Below are positions 6,620 to 13,399 of a stretch of DNA of 17,112 nt, piece after piece. A program made the translations under genes and the position numbers. Every line of letters begins with the position of its first letter. Positions within the stretch are counted from its first letter, which is position 1. The DNA is from Deltaproteobacteria bacterium (GTDB lineage: Bacteria > Desulfobacterota > Syntrophia > Syntrophales > UBA5619). A model generated the notes under the pieces. It was not told where the DNA came from, did not search any database, and saw only the letters and a program-made list of their open reading frames with translations. The stretch spans positions 1 to 17,112 of the forward strand of contig JAJFTY010000034.1 in assembly GCA_021372695.1 (NCBI GenBank), in the 5' to 3' direction.

Positions 6620-7102
6620 ATGGCGACCATCCATGAATTGAAATCCTTTCAGGTATTCCATGGTTTGGATGATGACGAGTTAAACAGAATTGCGCCGTTG
6701 ATTCAGGAGCGAAGCTTGGATAAAGGCGCAAGGTGTTCTCTGCAGGGAACCGATGCGCGCGAGCTTCACCTTTGCCGAAGCGGTAAGGTGGACATTGTCA
6801 TCCAACACTTTGAGGTCCCGAGCGTTTACGTAAAGATTCATACGGCCATGGCGGGAGAAGCTTTTGGATGGTCTGCTCTGGTGGAACCCTATAAATATAC
6901 GGCATCCGCCCTTTGCGCCGATAAGACAGATGAATTTTACCTGAGACAGACAGATTTGTTTAAGCTTTTCGACAATTTTCCGCGCATAGGCTATGTGCTT
7001 ATGAAGAATCTTGCTGCCCTTATCAGTTCAAGGGTGACGGACTACAGTAAGAGGCTGAGTAAGGATATCGCCTTGGATACGCGAGACGATTACGAATGGT
7101 AG
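6620..7102 (+). CDS. Cyclic-nucleotide-binding domain protein (Crp-type sensor, no HTH)
   Basis: 160 aa. The CAP_ED beta-barrel spans residues about 8-125: LKSFQVFHGLDDDELNRIAPL, then the LDKGARCSLQGTDARELHLCRSGKVDI strands, then the AMAGEAFGWSALVEPYKYTASALC phosphate-cassette region. That region has GEAFGWSAL in place of GExxGExxL and lacks a clear RxS, so cAMP/cGMP binding is uncertain. A helical tail follows, with no DNA-binding HTH. The start at 6620 has AAAGGAGG and beats the longer upstream frame. It is probably an allosteric or adaptor protein rather than a transcription factor. Its position between two USP paralogues suggests they act together. Confidence 0.88.
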   Translation: MATIHELKSFQVFHGLDDDELNRIAPLIQERSLDKGARCSLQGTDARELHLCRSGKVDIVIQHFEVPSVYVKIHTAMAGEAFGWSALVEPYKYTASALCADKTDEFYLRQTDLFKLFDNFPRIGYVLMKNLAALISSRVTDYSKRLSKDIALDTRDDYEW

Positions 7103-7209
7103 AATAAGTTTTGGGATCTCTGATGCTCATCCGTTTAGCAGGCGAACGGGAAAGGCGATGACCATTTTATCGGAAATCTCGCCGGATTACGAAAAAGGAG
7201 GTGATTGTC

Positions 7210-7665
7210 ATGTACCGAAAGGTTCTCGTGCCGCTTGACGGTTCAGAGTTAGCGGAGTGTGCGTTGTCTCATGTTAAAGATTTGGTTAAAGATGGGGCCG
7301 TGGGAGAAGTCATCGTGCTGAACGTGTTTCATATTCATATCCACCATGGCGGCGAGATGGGCATCTACCTGGAAAGCAAAATGATGAGGGAAGGCATGTT
7401 GGAGGAATACAGACAGTATCTTGCAAGTGTTCAGTCCAGGCTGGCTTCCGAAGGCATTGAAGTAAAAACAGAGTCACTTGAGGGCAACGATCCCGCCGAT
7501 ACCGTCTCCGAGTACGCTCAGGATAACGGGGTGGATCTGATCGTCATTGCAAGCCACGGGTACACTGGACTTAAGAAGTTGATGCTGGGAAGTGTGGCGT
7601 TAGGGATCCTCCATGAATCACATATACCCGTGCTCTTGATCCGCCCCGAATCCTGCCGCAGATAG
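7210..7665 (+). CDS. Universal stress protein (UspA family), copy 2
   Basis: 151 aa, close paralogue of the first USP, with near-identical blocks VPLDGS.LAECALSHVK.LVKDGAVGEVI and NGVDLIVIASHGYTG.KKLMLGSVAL. The nucleotide-binding SHGx9GS loop is present. Divergence is concentrated in the middle (residues about 43-70), where this copy has a His-rich stretch HIHIHHGGE. The start at 7210 follows AAGGAGG with 8-nt spacing; the GTG three codons upstream overlaps that Shine-Dalgarno and is rejected. The pair arose by tandem duplication around, or before insertion of, the cNMP gene. Confidence 0.95.
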   Translation: MYRKVLVPLDGSELAECALSHVKDLVKDGAVGEVIVLNVFHIHIHHGGEMGIYLESKMMREGMLEEYRQYLASVQSRLASEGIEVKTESLEGNDPADTVSEYAQDNGVDLIVIASHGYTGLKKLMLGSVALGILHESHIPVLLIRPESCRR

Positions 7666-7739
7666 GCAACGGGGAAGGAACTGTTTCTTCGGCCGGAGCA
7701 TACTCAGTTCAGACCATCAATAGAGAAAGGAGAACGGCT

Positions 7740-8198
7740 ATGCCGGTACAGAAGCTTAAGAAATTTTTGGACGAAAACGGCATCCGGTATGTTTCTGTCG
7801 TTCACTCCCCCACGTATACCGCTCAGGAAGTGGCTGCCCGCGTACACATCCGTGGCAGGCTACTCGCGAAAACCGTGATCGTCAAAATGGACGGCAAGAT
7901 GGCCATGGTGGTCTTACCCGCCAGCCATCAGATCGATTTTGACTACCTTAAAAGGGAAACCGGTTCATCGAAAGTGGAACTCGCCAAAGAGGAGGAGTTT
8001 GAGGACCTATTCCCTGGATGCGAGGTAGGTGCCATGCCTCCGTTCGGAAACCTTTATGGAATGGAGGTCTTCACGGATCAGACCCTGAGCAAAGACGATG
8101 AGATCGCTTTCAGCGCCGGCACGCATTCCGAGCTGATGAAGCTACGTTTCGAAGACTTTAAGCGTCTGGTTCAGCCCAAGATGGTCAGGATCACTTAA
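7740..8198 (+). CDS. YbaK/EbsC-family aminoacyl-tRNA deacylase
   Basis: 152 aa, single-domain YbaK/ProX type. It has the N-terminal KLKKFLDENGIRYVSVVHSPTYTAQEVA, the LAKTVIVK strand with the conserved Lys (K44), VVLPASHQIDF, and the family hallmark GAMPPFGNLYG (97-107). The family hydrolyses mischarged aminoacyl-tRNAs such as Cys-tRNA(Pro) or Ala-tRNA(Pro) in trans; the substrate here cannot be read from sequence. The ATG has AAAGGAG seven bases upstream. It is in series with the USP genes; the 59-bp spacer to the next gene begins with a tandem GCTCGTA repeat (8202-8215). Confidence 0.93.
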   Translation: MPVQKLKKFLDENGIRYVSVVHSPTYTAQEVAARVHIRGRLLAKTVIVKMDGKMAMVVLPASHQIDFDYLKRETGSSKVELAKEEEFEDLFPGCEVGAMPPFGNLYGMEVFTDQTLSKDDEIAFSAGTHSELMKLRFEDFKRLVQPKMVRIT

Positions 8199-8257
8199 GC
8201 TGCTCGTAGCTCGTAGCGGATAGCGTAAGCCAGCAGTTGACAGAAAGGGAGGCGATC

Positions 8258-8605
8258 ATGAAAGCTAAAGAAGTTCTGGAAAAACGTCTGGAAAACCGCA
8301 GGCGCCTGGAGGAAGAGGCGCCAACCCTCTACAAGGGATTCAACGAATTGATGAAGGCCTACTACAGCCCGGGAGTCCTCGATCGAAAGTATAAGGAGTT
8401 GATGGCGATCACAGGAGCCGTGGCGACACGGTGTATCCCCTGACTGGCCAACCACATGGGTAATGCGCTCTCGGCGAGAGCCACAAGAGAAGAGATAATC
8501 GAAGCGGCATCGATCGGTGTTGAATTCGGCGGCGGCCCCTCTTTCGCGTTGGTGAGAGACCATCTGCTGCAATTTTGGGACGATTTGAAAGATAGAAAAG
8601 GTTGA
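8258..8605 (+). CDS. AhpD/carboxymuconolactone-decarboxylase-like selenoprotein (TGA read as Sec62)
   Basis: 115 aa if the in-frame TGA at 8441-8443 is read as selenocysteine. Before it, the frame gives a CMD/AhpD N-terminus ending ITGAVATRCIP. After it, the same frame continues with LANHMGNALSARATREE, then IEAASIGVEFGGGP, to a normal stop at 8603. The active-site pattern is E47...C59-x2-U62-x3-H66. Its spacing matches E. coli AhpD Glu118/Cys130/Cys133/His137, so the TGA sits exactly at the nucleophilic Cys. AhpD-like selenoproteins are known in anaerobes. The product is expected to be a small cytosolic thiol/selenol reductase or peroxidase-type protein. GGGAGG lies six bases before the ATG. 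It is the last gene of the stress cluster. A gene caller stopping at 8443 would give a false 61-aa protein. The alternative, a point-mutated pseudogene, is less likely given the intact 3' half and hairpin. Confidence 0.8.
8467..8481 (+). promoter_or_regulatory. Candidate bacterial SECIS hairpin
   Basis: GCTCTC (8467-8472) pairs perfectly with GAGAGC (8476-8481) around a GGC apical loop. The loop starts 29 nt after the TGA. This fits the bacterial SECIS rule of a small stem with a G at the start of the apical loop, roughly 16-37 nt downstream of the Sec codon and inside the coding region. Confidence 0.55.
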
Positions 8606-8788
8606 AAAAGCTTCCATCGGTGATCGATAGACTTTGACTGGCTTGATTTCTTCTGTTCGTAGGTGAAAAAAAGATCCAAATCAACCCTATGGATCTGCGG
8701 GACGCGTGAAGAGTTGACCCTGGACGGATCGGGCCAGGGGCGCAATCGGTCACGGCGTTGAATGCCGGTGAAGTGGGTGAGGAATAGG

Positions 8789-8826
8789 AACGGGCGCGAT
8801 GCTGGCGGCATCGCGCCCGTTTTTTC
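8789..8826 (+). terminator. Strong rho-independent terminator of the stress cluster
   Basis: AACGGGCGCGATG (8789-8801) pairs perfectly with CATCGCGCCCGTT (8809-8821) around a 7-nt loop and runs into a T-tract (8820-8825). It lies 183 bp after the selenoprotein stop. The T-run is only on the plus strand, so it serves the left-hand cluster and insulates it from the convergent minus-strand module. The rest of the 8606-8926 gap shows no gene. Confidence 0.9.
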
Positions 8827-8926
8827 TGAAGACGTTCCCGGCCCGGCGGCCGCGAAGGGAAGGCTGCGGGCTTCAACGAAACCGGGAGCTTCTTCCGTGC
8901 CTGCTGCCGGGTCCGCCCCGGTCTCT

Positions 8927-9565
8927 CTATTCGTCGAGGACCATCAGGGGGGCGAGCCGCTTCAGGAGCATCTCGGCCCGCGCCGGGTTATAGACCCCGC
9001 AGTGGCAGGGCTTGGTCAGTTCCAGGGCCGCCTCGCGGCAGCTCTTCTTCCCCCGTTTGATCTCGCGGAGCACCCGCTCGACCAGGTTCGCCGGCACCAT
9101 GGCGTGGCCGCACATGCTGGTGAGTTCCATGAACTCGTGGTCGGGAAGGCGCTTCGTCTGGCCGAAGTAGCCCATGGAGTGCTCGATCGTATGCTTTTCG
9201 AGCCCGGCGTCGCGGCAGCACTTCTCGGTCTCGTCGTGGATGCCCGAGACGATGATGGAGGTGCCGACCTTCGCCTTCTTGAGGTCCTTCAGGACCTCGG
9301 TCACGACCTTGGGGTCCGTGAACACGGCGTGGACCACCGAGACGTCGTCCATGTTGTCCTCGATCTCTGCCAGGGGCTTGACCTTGCTGTTGCCGGTGAT
9401 GCAGTCCCCGAAGTTGACGGGGTTGTGTTTGCGCACGATGTCCAGGAACTTCCGCATCTTCTTGCCCGAGCCTTTTTCGTTGAAGCCCTTGGCGGACATG
9501 GTGAATACGACGAAATCCCCGCTCAGGTTTTCCCGGTCTCCGCGGCGGTGAAGGGTATGGGTCAT
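8927..9565 (-). CDS. Conserved Cys/His-containing protein of unknown function
   Basis: 212 aa, soluble, no signal peptide. Start ATG with GGAG upstream. I do not recognise a named family. It looks alpha/beta: FVVFTMSAKGFNEKG near the start, then NPVNFGDCITGN, then DDVSVVHAVFTDPKVVTEVLKDL and GTSIIVSGIH (Rossmann-like strands). A C-terminal half carries eye-catching residues: KCCRDAGLEKHTIEHS, LTSMCGHAM and TKPCHCGVYNP. Six of the seven cysteines lie in this half, with several His nearby, so metal or Fe-S binding is plausible but unproven. It is the last gene of the redox module, 28 bp after the ferredoxin-like gene, hence probably a functional partner of it. Confidence 0.8.
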   Translation of the reverse strand: MTHTLHRRGDRENLSGDFVVFTMSAKGFNEKGSGKKMRKFLDIVRKHNPVNFGDCITGNSKVKPLAEIEDNMDDVSVVHAVFTDPKVVTEVLKDLKKAKVGTSIIVSGIHDETEKCCRDAGLEKHTIEHSMGYFGQTKRLPDHEFMELTSMCGHAMVPANLVERVLREIKRGKKSCREAALELTKPCHCGVYNPARAEMLLKRLAPLMVLDE

Positions 9566-9593
9566 GGTCTTTTTTCTCCTGTCTTGCTGATGT

Positions 9594-10337
9594 CTATACG
9601 TTCGCCAGCGGCCGCCCGAGGCCGACGTTGCTCTTGCCGTTGATCGAGAGGAAGCGGTTTCTCCCGCGGATCACGTCGATGTAGTGGACCGAGCCGTCCT
9701 TGGCCACGCGGGAGATGATGTCACCCACGAAGACCGTATCGACTTCTTTCGAGACCCGGTCGAGCACGTCGAGGACCTTGGGCAGCATCTCCTCCGGGAT
9801 CAGGAACTCCACGATGGCCGAGAGCACCTTCTCATCGATCACCCTGGGGTCGATCTTGCCCGTCTTGCGGTCGACCATGAGTTTGGTCAGGGGGTTGTTC
9901 TCCTCGAAGCCGATTCCGATCTCGGCCAGGGCCATGGCCACCTTCTCCGCGTCGCGGAAGCGGGTGCCCACGCCGGGGCGGCCCAGTTCGAAGGCCATCC
10001 CGAATTTGCCTCGCGGGAACCGGGCCGTCACCTCGTTGGTCTTCATCTCCTCCGTGCCTCGGCCCGGAATCCGGGTCTCGGGGTGGACCTTGAGGGGATC
10101 GCTGAAGTTCTTGCGGAGGATCCGCGGCCATTCGAGCTCGGGCTGGTAGAGGGCGTCCGTCGGGCAGCAGCCGCTCCGGAGACAGACGCTGCACTCCACG
10201 CACTCATCCTCGTCGATCTTGCAGATGACGCGCTGGGGCCGTTTCGGATCCCTCTCGAACCGCATGATGCCGCCCCACATCGTGCAGTAGGAACGGCATT
10301 TTCCGCAACCGATGCATTTTTCTGGATCGATTTTCAA
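9594..10337 (-). CDS. 2x[4Fe-4S] ferredoxin fused to an unknown C-terminal domain
   Basis: 247 aa from a TTG start at 10337. The start is chosen because the protein then begins KIDPEKCIGC, GGAG lies six bases upstream, and TTGA overlaps the TGA stop of the preceding FAD gene (translational coupling). Residues 8-60 hold two ferredoxin motifs: CIGCGKCRSYC, and an altered second one, CVECSVCLRSGCCP. The remaining 180 or so residues form a Cys-poor domain (RFPRGKFGMAFELGRPGVG, then FEENNPLTKLM, then VDTVFVGDIISRV) that I cannot name. It is probably an electron carrier docking the module to a partner protein. Longer upstream reading in this frame is out-of-frame shadow of the FAD gene. Confidence 0.85.
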   Translation of the reverse strand: MKIDPEKCIGCGKCRSYCTMWGGIMRFERDPKRPQRVICKIDEDECVECSVCLRSGCCPTDALYQPELEWPRILRKNFSDPLKVHPETRIPGRGTEEMKTNEVTARFPRGKFGMAFELGRPGVGTRFRDAEKVAMALAEIGIGFEENNPLTKLMVDRKTGKIDPRVIDEKVLSAIVEFLIPEEMLPKVLDVLDRVSKEVDTVFVGDIISRVAKDGSVHYIDVIRGRNRFLSINGKSNVGLGRPLANV

Positions 10338-11611
10338 GTTGCACTCCTTTGTCGACTTTGAAGGGCTGCGATGCGGCCCCCCAGCATATAGAATCTCGGC
10401 TGGTATGAGAATCCCCGCTCCAGCCCTTCCTCGAGGGCAGCGGGGGTCACTTCCGTCCGGTTCCGCACGAGGGAGGTGAGGACCCCCGCGTTCCGGATAT
10501 CCCCGGCCAGGACGTATCCGTTCAACCGCCCCCCGCCGAAGACGAGTTTGCGGTAGACGGCCCCGTTTTCGCGACGGGAAACCATGATCCGATCGCCTTC
10601 CCACGCCCCCGCCGACACGACGCGGACGCCCAGGAGCTCCACCGAGTTCATCCGCAGGGCCTGGCTGAAGGTCTGTGCTGCCCCGGCCATGTTCGCCCCT
10701 GCGATCCGCCCGCCCTCGACGGCCGACGGCCAGAGCGCGCTGGGAGCGCTCTTTCGTGAGAGCGCGTCCACGGGTTCGGCCACATCGCCTGCGGCCCAAA
10801 CCCCGGGGAGATTCGTCGCCATGTGGTCATCCACGACGATCCCCTGGTTGAGGCGGATTCCCGCGCTCCGGAGGAATCCCACGTTCGGGACCACTCCCTT
10901 GCCGATGATGGCGACACAACAGGGCAGGACCGTCCCATCGGCGAGCACGGCCGCTTCGAGCGCCTGCTTCCCGCGGAACGCCTTGACGTCCGAATGGAAG
11001 TGGACCCGGACCCCCCTCTCCTGCATGGCCGCCAGGAAAAGGTCGGACGCCGTTTTGTCGAGCATCTGCGAGAGGATCCGGTCCGACGAGATGATCAGGT
11101 GGACCTCGCGGTTCAGGTGGAGCAGGGCTTCGAGGCTCTTGATGCCGACGAGCCCGCCCCCGACGATGACCACCGGGGCGTCGCAGGAGCCCAGGATCTT
11201 CCTGATCCCCTCCGCGTCGGCGATGTTCCGGAGGCGGAAGATGCCGGGCAGCTCTCTGCCGCGCGCCGTGAGCTCCTTGGCGGCAGCGCCGGTGGCGATG
11301 AGAAGCCGGTCGTAAGGGAGGGACTTCCCGCTTGCGAGCGTGACCCGGCGGGCCGCCGCGTCGAGGCTCACCGCCGTCTCCCCCGGGAGGAGGCGGATCG
11401 ACCGGTCGGCGTAGAACGCCTTCGGTGCGATCACCATCTCCTCTCTGGACACCTTGCCCGCGATGTAGAGCGGAAGCATGACGCGGGAGTAGCCGGCCGC
11501 CTTCTCGTCCGAAACGATGGTGATCCGGCCCGACCGGTCACTCTTCCGGATCTCGGCGGCGGCGGCGATCCCTGCCGCGCTGTTTCCGAGGATAAGATAT
11601 TCGCTTGCCAA
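10334..11611 (-). CDS. FAD/NAD-dependent oxidoreductase (FNOR, NADH:rubredoxin-reductase-like)
   Basis: 425 aa. The N-terminal FAD dinucleotide fold is ILGNSAAGIAAAAEI (7-21). A central NAD fold, VIVGGGLVGIKSLEALL, lies at about 149-165, and the second FAD motif is GVWAAGDVAE (about 271-280). LLIATGAAAK is the conserved ATG motif. A C-terminal extension (about 330-425) carries the dimer/interface domain. Such FNORs commonly accompany cooF-cooS genes and move electrons between ferredoxin-type carriers and NAD(P)H. The start is TTG at 11611 with GGAAGG upstream; no better ATG exists. The stop overlaps the next gene's start. No redox-active CxxC is visible, so it is not a thioredoxin-reductase type. 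Confidence 0.92.
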   Translation of the reverse strand: MASEYLILGNSAAGIAAAAEIRKSDRSGRITIVSDEKAAGYSRVMLPLYIAGKVSREEMVIAPKAFYADRSIRLLPGETAVSLDAAARRVTLASGKSLPYDRLLIATGAAAKELTARGRELPGIFRLRNIADAEGIRKILGSCDAPVVIVGGGLVGIKSLEALLHLNREVHLIISSDRILSQMLDKTASDLFLAAMQERGVRVHFHSDVKAFRGKQALEAAVLADGTVLPCCVAIIGKGVVPNVGFLRSAGIRLNQGIVVDDHMATNLPGVWAAGDVAEPVDALSRKSAPSALWPSAVEGGRIAGANMAGAAQTFSQALRMNSVELLGVRVVSAGAWEGDRIMVSRRENGAVYRKLVFGGGRLNGYVLAGDIRNAGVLTSLVRNRTEVTPAALEEGLERGFSYQPRFYMLGGRIAALQSRQRSAT

Positions 11612-11631
11612 TGCAACCCTTCCTTTCCTGA

Positions 11632-11739
11632 CGTGCTCGTAAGAACTCCGAAATCCCCTCCCCCTGCGGGGGAACTCTCGATTCCCTCCCCCTCGACGGG
11701 GGAGGGTTAGGGTTGGGGTGATGACTTATTACGAGCCCG
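11632..11739. repeat. REP/RUP-like intergenic repeat with inverted ends
   Basis: About 108 bp bounded by an imperfect inverted repeat: CGTGCTCGTAA (11632-11642) and TTACGAGCCCG (11729-11739), 10 of 11 matching. Inside are two CCCCTCCCCC-type tracts and a strong palindrome CCCTCCCCCTCGACGGGGGA followed by GGGTTAGGGTTGGGGTGA, a sequence type dispersed in many bacterial genomes. It lies between the CODH-like and FAD genes, in what is probably one transcription unit, where the folded RNA could attenuate or stabilise the message. Confidence 0.7.
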
Positions 11740-11763
11740 TCCTTTCTTATTAATTAGCCGGAC

Positions 11764-13326
11764 CTACTTGCCGCGCTTTGCGGGGGCCGCTTTGCCCGCA
11801 GTTGGCCGCGCCCGGATCACGGCCAGGAGCTCCTGGAGCTGGGCCGCCGGAGTAGGCTGGCTGGGAGCGGCCAGCAGGGTCGCTCCCGTCATTTTCGGCC
11901 ATGCGCTAAGCAGGCTCTCCGTCAGTGTGGGCGCCCCCCAGAAGGGGAGCCGCTCGCCGATCTGGACGGTGAACCCGAGGCTGAGGAGGCTTGCCGCCGC
12001 GGCCCAGGTCGAGGCGCGGTGGAACTCGGGGAATGCGAAGACCGCGGGCAGCTCCGACGCCTCCTTCTCGGGCGCCAGAGCCCTCACGAAACCGACGGCA
12101 TCGGGAAGCTCGAAGGCGGAACCGAAGGCAGCCACGGCCGGGAGCCCCTCCTTCCGAAGGGCGGCCGCAAAATCCGCACCGAGGTCCGGCTTGCGGCGGT
12201 CCAGCTCGGCCAGGAGAAGCCCGGCCTGGGCGCCGATCTCGCCTCCCAGGAGGACCATGCAGCGCTCCTGGAGGCATCCCTCCAGAAGGGCCAGCGTGCG
12301 CTCGAAGAAGGGCTGCTTGACATTTGCCTCGCCGAAAACGACCGCCACCCCCTTGACCTTTCCCGCGGCAAAGGCCTTCTGCAGGGCCTTCTTCTTGCCG
12401 GCGAAATCGATCTTCTCCGTCCCGAGGTCGAGGGTGGGCCTATCTTTTCCGGCCGCTTTCCGATGGGCGATGGCCTGCCGGACCGTCTCTTCCGCGGCCT
12501 CCTTGGGGGAGCTCTTCCCGTCCAGGAGGATGATGGGGAGGCCGGCCTTGGCGGCCAGGGCTTCCAGCGCGGGGAAGGCGGCGTCGGGGGCGACGACCAG
12601 GGCGTCGATGCCCATCTCGGCGGCGAACTCGGGCGTGCCCTGGTCCGCCAGGGCCGCGATCGCCGGGATGCCGTTTCCGCCCTGACCGAGGAGGAGAATC
12701 TTTTCCGAGCCCGCGGCCTTTTTCAGTGCAGCGGCAAAGGCAGCGGGCGCCTGGCCGATGCAGAAGACCCGCGCTCCTTCAATGGCCGCCGGCGCAGCCT
12801 TGCCGGCAGGGGCCTTTCCCGCCTTCAGAAACCCGTAATGGATGAGCCCCATCCGGACGAGGTCCGCAAGCGCGTTCGTGAGGTATCCGCTGTGGGAGAA
12901 GAAACTGTTCTCAAGGCCGAAGAGCTGTCCCTTGGCCACAGGCAGCATGCCCTGGCCCGCGAGCTCCTTGCGCAGTTTGCGCGAAAGGTCAGGGCCGATG
13001 TCGGGGAGCTCCGCGTCGCCCTTTCCCATCAGGGCGACTGCCCGGGCGGTCTCCAGGAGGCCTTCCTCCGTGGTCCTGAAGAGGTTCTCCATCACGATCT
13101 GTTCCCGGCCGGCGCCGCAGACCCCCTGCGACGGCTCGTCTCCGAAGGGATTGATCCGGCAGGGTCCCTGGAAGCATTTGCGGCAGTTGAGGCCGTTGCT
13201 CGTGAAGGCGCAGAGGGGAAGCTGTTTTTCGTAGCGCTCCCAAAGGAGGCCTTCCCCCCGTCCGTGAAAGGCGAGGATCAGTTCGGCGGTGCGGTTGAGT
13301 GCGCTTTTGCGATGAATTCGTTCCAT
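11764..13326 (-). CDS. CO-dehydrogenase (CooS)-like protein lacking C-cluster ligands
   Basis: 520 aa against about 630 for CooS. The N-terminus is unmistakable: WERYEKQLPLC, then NCRKCFQGPCRINPFGDEP and GVCGAGREQIV. The B-cluster [4Fe-4S] cysteines are C48, C51, C56 and C70. The D-cluster keeps C39 but has N47 for the second Cys. The rest follows the CooS fold with the Ni-Fe C-cluster ligands apparently gone. IGQAP has Q192 for the His of HGHxP; FGEAN has E333 for GCNN; GGE has E363 for TGC; FGSA has A404 for GSC; PDAAFP replaces QCxxP. The E333-E363 spacing (30) equals that of the two cysteines in CooS. It is therefore probably not a CO oxidiser but a redox or structural paralogue. The sequence is Ala-rich. 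Its neighbours, CooF-like and FNOR, are the usual CooS partners. Confidence 0.88.
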   Translation of the reverse strand: MERIHRKSALNRTAELILAFHGRGEGLLWERYEKQLPLCAFTSNGLNCRKCFQGPCRINPFGDEPSQGVCGAGREQIVMENLFRTTEEGLLETARAVALMGKGDAELPDIGPDLSRKLRKELAGQGMLPVAKGQLFGLENSFFSHSGYLTNALADLVRMGLIHYGFLKAGKAPAGKAAPAAIEGARVFCIGQAPAAFAAALKKAAGSEKILLLGQGGNGIPAIAALADQGTPEFAAEMGIDALVVAPDAAFPALEALAAKAGLPIILLDGKSSPKEAAEETVRQAIAHRKAAGKDRPTLDLGTEKIDFAGKKKALQKAFAAGKVKGVAVVFGEANVKQPFFERTLALLEGCLQERCMVLLGGEIGAQAGLLLAELDRRKPDLGADFAAALRKEGLPAVAAFGSAFELPDAVGFVRALAPEKEASELPAVFAFPEFHRASTWAAAASLLSLGFTVQIGERLPFWGAPTLTESLLSAWPKMTGATLLAAPSQPTPAAQLQELLAVIRARPTAGKAAPAKRGK

Positions 13327-13399
13327 ATCCGTTTGGCCCTTTCGATCGAGTTTGATGTTGAAAGTCAGGAAACCGGCGTAAGGCCGCTCTCCGTTTTTG

